Shown here piece by piece: positions 56,291 to 64,000 of a stretch of DNA of 64,000 nucleotides (the first letter of the stretch is position 1; each line of letters starts with the position of its first letter). The DNA is taken from contig JACCEK010000001.1 in assembly GCA_020112395.1 (NCBI GenBank), forward strand, positions 930,001-994,000, read 5' to 3'. The notes below the pieces were generated by a model. That model ran no database searches. It saw nothing but the letters and a program-made list of their open reading frames with translations, and had not been told where the DNA came from. The stretch comes from Aerococcaceae bacterium DSM 111021 (GTDB taxonomy: Bacteria; Bacillota; Bacilli; Lactobacillales; Aerococcaceae). The translations under genes and the position numbers were made by a program.

Positions 56291-56578
56291 TTATTTATCA
56301 GCATTGATGAAATCATATTTTTCTGGTTCATCTCGAAACTTTCTTACAACATAGGGACAAGTCGCTTTAATTTTCTTACCTTCTTTGTCCATTGTAGAAA
56401 CTAATTCATCTACTAGTTTACCTGCAATACCTTGCCCTCTTAGAGATGGGTCAGTATATGTATGGTCAGCGATTACCACTTGATCGTTTGATGAACTAGG
56501 TGGAAATGTAATTTCTGCCAGCATCTTATTTGATTCATCGCGATAAACAATTGCGTTACCTTCACGTTTAAACTCCAT
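56291..56578 (-). CDS. Small GNAT-like N-acetyltransferase (YjdJ/GTLF type)
   Basis: This 95-residue protein has AEITFPPSSSNDQVVIADHTYTD followed by PSLRGQGIAGKLVDELVSTM near residues 43-62, the acetyl-CoA loop R-G-Q-G-I-A, and ATCPYVVRKFRDEPEKYDF at the end. This is the short Gcn5-related family with a conserved Cys near residue 79. Substrate unknown. It is a single gene between lysS and rpsL. Confidence 0.85.
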   Translation of the reverse strand: MEFKREGNAIVYRDESNKMLAEITFPPSSSNDQVVIADHTYTDPSLRGQGIAGKLVDELVSTMDKEGKKIKATCPYVVRKFRDEPEKYDFINADK

Positions 56579-56671
56579 TAAATCGCCTCCTTGATATCTA
56601 TACTAATAGTTTATCACGGATAGTTGAATTAACTAAATTTAATGCTTTTGGGTATCAAGTAAGTATAAACT

Positions 56672-58195
<1,524 letters not shown>

Positions 58196-58304
58196 TTATT
58201 CCTTAATTACTGCTCTTGAAAATTAAAGCACATATACCAAATAAAAACAACGATTGTATCCATTATTCTATTCTTATACTGCGCATCTTATCTTTGTTTT
58301 AGTC

Positions 58305-59174
58305 TTAATCTAGCAATGCATTCAATTCTTCTTCACTGAAGTTGTATGTCTCGTTACAATAGTGACATACAACTTCTGCTCCATGATCTTCATCAATTAA
58401 CTCTTGAATATCATCATTTCCTAACAGTTGTATCCCATCAGAGAATCGTTCTTTCGTACAATGACAATTAAAATTTACATCTAGGTAATCTAATATCTTA
58501 GAATTATGTTCCCCAACTAATCTATCTAGTAATTGTTCTACAGTTAGACCGCTATTTAATAGATCAGATACCCGACCTAAATTATTAATTTTATCTTCTA
58601 AAGCAGAAATAGTTTCTTCTGTTGCCCCTGGCATGACTTGAATCATAAAGCCGCCGGCTTGTGCAACAATATCCCCTTTATCAACTAAAACACTTAGTCC
58701 AATAGATGAAGGCGTTTGTTCTGACACCGCCATATAATAGGTAAAGTCTTCTGCAAGCTCCCCACTGATTAATGGCACTTGGCCTGTGTAAGGTTCGTAG
58801 TTTTCAATTTGTTTACTTACTTTTAAGAACCCTGGTAAGCCTACGGCACCTTTGACATCAATTTTGCCTTCTTCATTTGAATCTAAGGCAACTTGTGGGT
58901 TATTTACAAAACCTCTCAAGTTCATTTTTGCATCACTTGTCGCTAGGATTCGACCTATTGGTCCTTCCCCTGTGATATCTGCAGTTATTTGGTCATTCCC
59001 TTTTAAATTCGCAGCGAGTAAGGCTGTCCCAATTAAAGTTCTCCCTAATGCAGCTGTTGCAGTGCGCCAAGTATCGTGACGTCTTCTTGCTTCTTCAACT
59101 GTATTTTTCGCATCAATCACATACACTTTAACTTGCCCATCAAAGGCAAGCGCACGTAATAATTTATCAGTCAT
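58305..59174 (-). CDS. hslO: Redox-regulated chaperone Hsp33
   Basis: Hsp33 holds unfolding proteins under oxidative stress. The 289-residue protein starts MTDKLLRALAFDGQVKVYVI and has the C-terminal redox switch: Cys pair in FNCHCTKERFSDG and Cys pair in VVCHYCNETYNF, which bind zinc when reduced. The start at 59174 follows GGAGGAATGAAC. It lies upstream of lysS in the same direction, a common Firmicute order. Confidence 0.96.
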   Translation of the reverse strand: MTDKLLRALAFDGQVKVYVIDAKNTVEEARRRHDTWRTATAALGRTLIGTALLAANLKGNDQITADITGEGPIGRILATSDAKMNLRGFVNNPQVALDSNEEGKIDVKGAVGLPGFLKVSKQIENYEPYTGQVPLISGELAEDFTYYMAVSEQTPSSIGLSVLVDKGDIVAQAGGFMIQVMPGATEETISALEDKINNLGRVSDLLNSGLTVEQLLDRLVGEHNSKILDYLDVNFNCHCTKERFSDGIQLLGNDDIQELIDEDHGAEVVCHYCNETYNFSEEELNALLD

Positions 59175-59334
59175 ATGTTCATTCCTCCATGAAAATTCCA
59201 TGTTGCATTATAATGTATTACCTTTTTATTTTCAACTAACATATAATAACACACATTCTTTAGTGAAATCATCATCAAAAGGTCTTTTCTCACTTTCACA
59301 TATCTTACCACCAAGTCAGTGAAAATACACACAG

Positions 59335-59379
59335 AATAGAACAAAGCTCTCCAAGTTTTCACTTGTAAGAGCTTTGTTT
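59335..59379 (-). terminator. Terminator of the CoA-transferase gene
   Basis: ACAAAGCTCT and AGAGCTTTGT (59341-59377) with an inner AAGT/ACTT pairing, 4 bases after the stop. The minus-strand tail is only partly T-rich. Confidence 0.75.
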
Positions 59380-59382
59380 TAT

Positions 59383-60948
59383 TTATTCTTTTATATAGTC
59401 TCTTAAATTCCATGATTTACTGTAGTAACTTGAGTCAATCTTTTTCAGTTTGTCTGAAATCAGAGGTTCAAACTCCATCCAATCTAAGATATCTTTTTCT
59501 AAGTCCAGTCCTTGAGCAATTTCAGTTAGCACAAGTTTTGAATCTTTATTAATTTCAAATACAGCTCTGTCCGTCACAATGATGATTTCTTTGCCATTAG
59601 CAATGGCTTCCTTACTTGAGAAAGTAATATATGACAAGTCTGATTTAAACTTCTTATCGACACCTGCGTGATTAATGACTAGTTGTCCATTCTCTACGCT
59701 AGTTTCCCCTTTAACAGTAAAGGTTCCAATAAAGATTATTTTTGAAGCACTTGCTGAAATATCGATCATACCACCTGGACCAATGAGCATATCTCCAATT
59801 TGTGTAGTATTCATATTCCCATTAACATCCATCTGACCAAAGCCCAACACAGTTGTATCTACGCCACCCCCGTGATAATAATCAAACATATCTAATGTAT
59901 TGATAATCGCATCTGCATTATAGTTCGTACCATAATTATAATCTGAGGCTGTCATTCCACCGATTGCACCTAAGTCTGTGTTCAGAGTGAACTGTTCTAA
60001 TAGATCGGCCTCATTAATTAACCGTGACACTTTATCTGCCATTCCAACGCCAATATTGATAAAACTGTTTGGCTTTAACTCTCGCACCGCCCGTCTTGCG
60101 ATTACTGTTTTGTTATCGAGGGGTAACTTCCGACTCTTCACTTTTGGTGTTCTAATTTCATTGGATAAGAGCGGACTATACTGGGTCATAAAGGTTTGTT
60201 GATGGTATTCTGGTTTAGCTTTTACAACATAATCAACAAGTACACCTGGTACGTCAACTTCTTTAGGTGGAAGCGTTCCAGTTGCTACGACGTCCTCAAC
60301 TTGAGCAATGACAATTCCACCTGCGTTCTTCGCTGCCATCGCAAGCGTCAGTGCTTCGAGTTTCAAGGGTTCATGAGTAAAGGCTAAGTTCCCTTTTGGA
60401 TCTGCATAAGTCGCTTTAATAAAAGTCACATTGATGGGTAAAGGTTTAAAATACAACCATTCCTCCCCATTCACTTCCGTAACTTCTACCAATTCTCCGG
60501 CTGCTTTTGCACGATCATTAATGCGTCCCCCATCTTGGCGAGGGTCTACAAAGGTTCCAATACCTACTTTACTCCACACACCCGGTCCTTTGGCTGCAGC
60601 ATCTCGGTAGAGTTTACCAATCACTCCTTGTGGAATCATATATAATTCATACTGATTTGCGAGAGCGGCTTTTGCTGATAAGGGCGCTCCACTCATATGA
60701 GTTCCGATAAAACGTTTTAGTAAACCGGGTTCAAGTAAGTAATCCATCCCCGTTCCTTCACCGCGACTCATTCCTGCCACAGCTAATAAAGTAACGTCTT
60801 TTGGGTGTTGATTTTCTTTGTAGTAGGCGCCTAGTTCTTTTAATAACTCTTCTGGCATACCTCCTAAACCATAGGTCGTTGTCGCAATCTGAGCCTGATC
60901 TGGAACATATTGCATCACATCTTTTACTGAGATTTCTTTTGTATCCAT
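59383..60948 (-). CDS. Fused acyl-CoA transferase (propionate/acetate CoA-transferase family)
   Basis: This 521-residue protein fuses the alpha and beta halves of a family I CoA-transferase, as in Pct and YdiF. The first half has GLGGMPEELLKEL near residues 27-39 and the second NIGVGMADKVSRL near 297-309. The usual catalytic glutamate motif (T-x-E-x-G-x-x-G-G) reads NTDLGAIGG near 325-333, with Asp (codon GAC) in the Glu position. NYNADAII and GPGGMIDIS fit the family well. It lies with fatty-acid-type genes. Whether it is active with Asp is open. Confidence 0.85.
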   Translation of the reverse strand: MDTKEISVKDVMQYVPDQAQIATTTYGLGGMPEELLKELGAYYKENQHPKDVTLLAVAGMSRGEGTGMDYLLEPGLLKRFIGTHMSGAPLSAKAALANQYELYMIPQGVIGKLYRDAAAKGPGVWSKVGIGTFVDPRQDGGRINDRAKAAGELVEVTEVNGEEWLYFKPLPINVTFIKATYADPKGNLAFTHEPLKLEALTLAMAAKNAGGIVIAQVEDVVATGTLPPKEVDVPGVLVDYVVKAKPEYHQQTFMTQYSPLLSNEIRTPKVKSRKLPLDNKTVIARRAVRELKPNSFINIGVGMADKVSRLINEADLLEQFTLNTDLGAIGGMTASDYNYGTNYNADAIINTLDMFDYYHGGGVDTTVLGFGQMDVNGNMNTTQIGDMLIGPGGMIDISASASKIIFIGTFTVKGETSVENGQLVINHAGVDKKFKSDLSYITFSSKEAIANGKEIIIVTDRAVFEINKDSKLVLTEIAQGLDLEKDILDWMEFEPLISDKLKKIDSSYYSKSWNLRDYIKE

Positions 60949-60971
60949 CTATACACCTCTTATATTGTTGA

Positions 60972-61008
60972 TAAAAAAGTAGACTCAGTGTTTGCCACTC
61001 AGTCTACT
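60972..61008 (-). terminator. Terminator or attenuator between the NMO-like gene and CoA-transferase
   Basis: GTAGACTGAGTG and CACTGAGTCTAC (one internal G-G mismatch, 60979-61007) run into TTTTTT on the minus strand. It would end or reduce transcription before the CoA-transferase. Confidence 0.8.
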
Positions 61009-61042
61009 CAATGAATTTTTATTTAGTTGACCTTTAATTCGC

Positions 61043-62014
61043 TTAATTTGAATTTAATTGTGTCATTCGTGTGTGGACTTGATCAAAGTCTTCGAGCATT
61101 TCAGTGAAGATATCCGATACCGGCTTAATCTCGTGTACTCGACCAATGCCTTGTCCCATACTTAATTGTGATCCATCGATATCTCCATTTTGCATCGCTT
61201 CATAAGAGCGTCTACCTGAAATTAATGGCATCAATTCTTCTAAAGTTGCTCCATTCGCTTCTGCTTTAAGAATATCTTGAGCCATCTTATTATTAGCTAC
61301 GCGCATCGCATTGCGGAGTGACTTCATTGTTAAGACTGTCCCATACTCTGGAACGGATAATAACGCTTGGCGATATGCATCAGATGCATTCACTTCAGGC
61401 GTCGCAAGGAATCGAGTTGACATTAACACACCGTCCACCCCTAAAGCCATGGCCGCATACATACTTTTACCATCAACAATTCCACCTGCCGCAAGAACAG
61501 GTACATCTAACTCTTCAGCGGCTTTTGCCCAAAGAATTTGACCACTAACTTGATCTAAGCCTGGATGACCGCCGCCTTCTGCTCCAACCATTGTTATGAT
61601 ATCCGCCCCGTCAGATTGAGCGGCTAAAGCGTGTCGAATTGACGTCACTTTATGAATGACTATGATCCCAGCATCTTTCAGTGGTTTAATAAATTTGTCT
61701 GGTCTTTGTCCTGAGGTTTCAACAACCGGTACCTTTTCATCAATTAATACTTGAATATAATCATTAATTACCGCCGGCATCACAACTTCTGGCACTAAAG
61801 AAATATTAAAAGCAAAAGGTTTATCGGTTAAGCTACGCATTTTTCGAATCTCTTCTCGCAAGGCATCAACATCTGGAAAAGCCATCGCTGGTACAATTCC
61901 CAATCCACCTGCGTTAGATACTGCTGACGCTAACTCTGCTAGCGACATATATTGCATGGCTCCTTGAATAATTGGGTACTTAATGTTTAATAGTTCAGTG
62001 ACTCTTGTTTGCAT
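61043..62014 (-). CDS. Nitronate monooxygenase / FabK-like FMN protein
   Basis: This 323-residue TIM-barrel flavoprotein starts RVTELLNIKYPIIQGAMQYM, with SAVSNAGGLGIVPAMAF near residues 31-47, VGAEGGGHPG (catalytic His) near 142-151, VPVLAAGGIVDGKSM and ALGVDGVLMSTRFLAT. These match nitronate monooxygenase (2-nitropropane dioxygenase) and the related enoyl-ACP reductase FabK. The two cannot be separated here. Placement among CoA-transferase and enoyl-CoA hydratase genes favours a role in acyl metabolism. Confidence 0.85.
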   Translation of the reverse strand: MQTRVTELLNIKYPIIQGAMQYMSLAELASAVSNAGGLGIVPAMAFPDVDALREEIRKMRSLTDKPFAFNISLVPEVVMPAVINDYIQVLIDEKVPVVETSGQRPDKFIKPLKDAGIIVIHKVTSIRHALAAQSDGADIITMVGAEGGGHPGLDQVSGQILWAKAAEELDVPVLAAGGIVDGKSMYAAMALGVDGVLMSTRFLATPEVNASDAYRQALLSVPEYGTVLTMKSLRNAMRVANNKMAQDILKAEANGATLEELMPLISGRRSYEAMQNGDIDGSQLSMGQGIGRVHEIKPVSDIFTEMLEDFDQVHTRMTQLNSN

Positions 62015-62116
62015 CGAATCATCTCTCCTTCAAATTTCGATGATGATAGAGCGATGATTTTAAACAAATAACAAACTATTTTCTATTAAGTTTTGTTACC
62101 CATTCCTAGCTCATAT

Positions 62117-63064
62117 CTAATCATCTAATAAAAAATCGTATTTTAATGTGTCATTTTCAAAATGAAAATTATTATATATAGATTGAAAAACAAAATCTTC
62201 CACTTTAGAATAATGCTGCTTCTTCTCTCGCATTAATGTTGGGATATACGGAATTGGATCCTCAAAACGCTTTTCTACTACACCGATTTGATTCAGCCTT
62301 GAAATAAACATACTAAAGTAGACTGTTGGTAAAAGAGCGATTAATTCGTTGTAGATCACTGTTTCTATCATATAATCCCACGAACTTGAGGTAAATAATT
62401 GCTTTGCTGTACTATTATTTTCTTTTAATTTGTCTTCAACAAAATAATATACAGCATCTTTTTTGTTATAGGTTACATAATGATAGCTGTCTAAGTGGTT
62501 CCATTTTAATAAACGTTTTGTAACGAGTGGATGCTCGGGTCCCATAAAGGCCACAACTTCAGTTCGAACTAAGGGGTGCACTTCATAATTAGACGTATCA
62601 AAATCTTTCGGTGGAGCTAGAACTGCGATATGAATCACATTATCTTCTAGCATTTGTTGTAACTCATTCGTACCTGCTTCAACAATTTCGATATGTGCAT
62701 CTGGATTCTCAATCAGAAAGCGAGGAATAAACTTATTGAAGAAGAATCGTAAATACGTTGGGTGAATCCCAATTTTAATCGTCCCTTTTTGGAATAAAGA
62801 TTCCCTTTCGATGACATGCTCAAGGCCATTATATTGATTTAATACTTTTAGTGCGGATTGATACACATGCATTCCCGAATCAGATACATTCACGATTCGC
62901 CCATTTTTTCGATTGAATAAAGAAACTCCCTGTTGATGTTCAAAGTTTTTAATAAACTGACTCAACGCTGACTGAGAAACAAATAAATTCTCAGCCGCGA
63001 CAGTCAGGTTACAATCTGATTGTACAATTTCTACAAAATATTGCATTTGACTAATTTCCATCAT
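62117..63064 (-). CDS. LysR-family transcriptional regulator
   Basis: This 315-residue regulator has an N-terminal winged helix (MQYFVEIVQSDCNLTVAAEN, SQSALSQFIKNFEHQQGVSLF, then NRKNGR) and a C-terminal effector-binding domain starting GTIKIGIHPTYL. The start at 63064 follows TTGAGGTG; a GTG 9 bases upstream overlaps it. It lies between the NMO-like gene and enoyl-CoA hydratase on the same strand and is the obvious candidate regulator of this acyl-CoA cluster. Its effector is unknown. Confidence 0.9.
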   Translation of the reverse strand: MMEISQMQYFVEIVQSDCNLTVAAENLFVSQSALSQFIKNFEHQQGVSLFNRKNGRIVNVSDSGMHVYQSALKVLNQYNGLEHVIERESLFQKGTIKIGIHPTYLRFFFNKFIPRFLIENPDAHIEIVEAGTNELQQMLEDNVIHIAVLAPPKDFDTSNYEVHPLVRTEVVAFMGPEHPLVTKRLLKWNHLDSYHYVTYNKKDAVYYFVEDKLKENNSTAKQLFTSSSWDYMIETVIYNELIALLPTVYFSMFISRLNQIGVVEKRFEDPIPYIPTLMREKKQHYSKVEDFVFQSIYNNFHFENDTLKYDFLLDD

Positions 63065-63130
63065 TCTAAGCACCTCAAATTCTTAATATTTCTGAATAGT
63101 ATTGTATGCTTACAGTGTATCACAGCAATA

Positions 63131-63916
63131 CTAATTCCCTTTGAATTTTGGTTGCCTTTTACTTAAAAATGCTGCAACCGCTTCAGAATGATCATCACTT
63201 AACGAACTAGCCCTCATATACTTCGCTTCTAAAAGGTTCGTATCATCCATTTGAGGATATAAGATGCTCGCTAATAAAGCTTTTTGGTATGCTAATGTTT
63301 GAGTCGGTCCATGAGCTAGCTTTTGTGCTAATGCTTGGGCTTCATCAAGTAAATCTTCATCTGCAACTTTACTATAAGCGAGGCCATATTCGACTGCCAA
63401 TTCCGCATTAATTGGTTCATTCAACATAATATGTTTCATCGTTCGGTATGATCCTAAAGCTTGTTGTAAATTGTACATCAACCCAGTATCTCCCGGGAAA
63501 GCCATATTAATAAACGCCGTAAGTAAGCGACTCTGAGTCCCCATCACAATGAAATCACATGATAATGCGAGTCCTAAGCCTGCTCCTGCAGCCACACCAT
63601 TAATGGCTGCAATCACGGGTTTTGAATTTTGTCGGATACTTCGAACCATTTCTCCTGTTTTAAGGACACCGTCTTCTGGTATTCCTTGTCCGGTATCAAT
63701 GAGGTGTTGGAAGTATTTAACATCTCCTCCTGCACAGAAATACTTGCCTGCTCCTGTTAAGATAACCGCCTTTACTTCTGGATTTTGATCGATATCTACC
63801 ATTACATCAATAATTTCTTGATATGTCGTTTCTGAAAAAGCATTTCCATACTCTTCTCGATTAATTGTAACGGTCGCGACTTGGTTCTCTATTGTGTATA
63901 GAATCGTTTGATACAT
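63131..63916 (-). CDS. Enoyl-CoA hydratase/isomerase family protein
   Basis: This 261-residue crotonase-fold protein has ILTGAGKYFCAGGDVKYF near residues 52-69 (first oxyanion-hole segment), AINGVAAGAGLGLALSCDFI near 104-123 (second) and FPGDTGLMYNLQQALG with the position of one catalytic acid occupied by Asp. Activity could be hydratase, isomerase or decarboxylase. It lies 37 bases after a probable thiolase gene and ahead of the LysR regulator. Confidence 0.88.
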   Translation of the reverse strand: MYQTILYTIENQVATVTINREEYGNAFSETTYQEIIDVMVDIDQNPEVKAVILTGAGKYFCAGGDVKYFQHLIDTGQGIPEDGVLKTGEMVRSIRQNSKPVIAAINGVAAGAGLGLALSCDFIVMGTQSRLLTAFINMAFPGDTGLMYNLQQALGSYRTMKHIMLNEPINAELAVEYGLAYSKVADEDLLDEAQALAQKLAHGPTQTLAYQKALLASILYPQMDDTNLLEAKYMRASSLSDDHSEAVAAFLSKRQPKFKGN

Positions 63917-63953
63917 TACTTATCTCCTTACTTTCATTAATTAAGGTTTAGTA

Positions 63954-64000
63954 CTAATGAATATATTCAAAAATACCTGCAGCACCCATACCGGCTCCGA
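63954..64000 (-). CDS. C-terminal fragment of a probable thiolase
   Basis: The last 15 codons before TAG read GAGMGAAGIFEYIH in the frame that is open to the window edge. This resembles the glycine-rich C-terminus of thiolases (G-G-G-x-G-x-A-x-x-x-E). It fits upstream of enoyl-CoA hydratase. Only a short end is visible, so the call rests on that motif and on context. Confidence 0.45.
   Translation of the reverse strand, partial: GAGMGAAGIFEYIH

Overview
The window reads as chromosome of a low-GC Firmicute, most likely a lactic-acid-type bacterium (order Lactobacillales; an Aerococcaceae or Carnobacteriaceae relative would fit, but this is inference). Grounds: AT-rich sequence, Firmicute order of the S10-spc-alpha and str ribosomal operons, no map gene between adk and infA, a zinc-type S14, an ECF transporter core after rplQ, luxS, and two T-box riboswitches. 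Almost every gene is on the minus strand; only a hydroxyacid dehydrogenase, thrC and one acetyltransferase are on the plus strand. No rRNA, tRNA, CRISPR, phage or insertion sequence was seen.

Layout. 1-6680: branched-chain amino acid (BCAA) block with permeases livH and livM, substrate-binding paralogs livJ1 and livJ2, and between them a plus-strand L-2-hydroxyisocaproate dehydrogenase-like gene. A gene-free stretch (4807-5344) holds a 41-bp tandem palindrome array and a 176-bp inverted-repeat element. 6785-9587: aldo/keto reductase, tandem-domain PPK2 kinase, DUF3224-like protein. 9815-11296: thrC. 11346-13850: luxS-metQ-SDR operon under a methionine T-box. 13934-15234: an unrecognised gene and a GNAT protein, divergent. 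15606-32966: the ribosomal superoperon rpsJ to rplQ, then ecfA1-ecfA2-ecfT-truA. 33414-37060: phnD-phnC-phnE-phnE behind a Pho-box-like promoter. 37288-38901: orphan oppA. 39085-44102: amino-acid binding protein, M20 peptidase, argG and argH under an arginine T-box. 44245-48102: oppBCDF. 48514-49954: a third livJ. 50030-51477: ASCH-domain protein and HisC-like aminotransferase. 51606-56218: rpsL-rpsG-fusA-tuf. 56291-59174: small acetyltransferase, lysS, hslO. 59383-64000: acyl-CoA cluster (CoA-transferase, nitronate monooxygenase/FabK-like protein, LysR regulator, enoyl-CoA hydratase, probable thiolase end).

The most unusual content is regulatory. Each of the three livJ-type genes has its own short leader ORF. 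livJ1 and livJ3 follow leader peptides ending in isoleucine runs (VIISIIIR, and NNNIIIIIKTRT), each followed by competing RNA stems and a rho-independent terminator, the layout of ribosome-mediated transcription attenuation. livJ2 is translationally coupled, with an ATGA overlap, to a 38-residue leader whose LLLLSL run sits inside a hairpin. So three paralogous receptors appear to be controlled by ribosome stalling on Ile or Leu codons, while the Met and Arg uptake genes in the same window use T-boxes with readable specifier codons (ATG and CGC).

A second window-wide pattern is that all seven ABC-transporter substrate-binding proteins lack the lipobox cysteine normal for Gram-positive bacteria. 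They carry signal-peptidase-I-type ends instead (A-x-A, usually followed by Gln). Either the organism has lost the lipoprotein pathway or it holds its receptors in another way. Both observations come directly from the sequence; their functional meaning is inferred.
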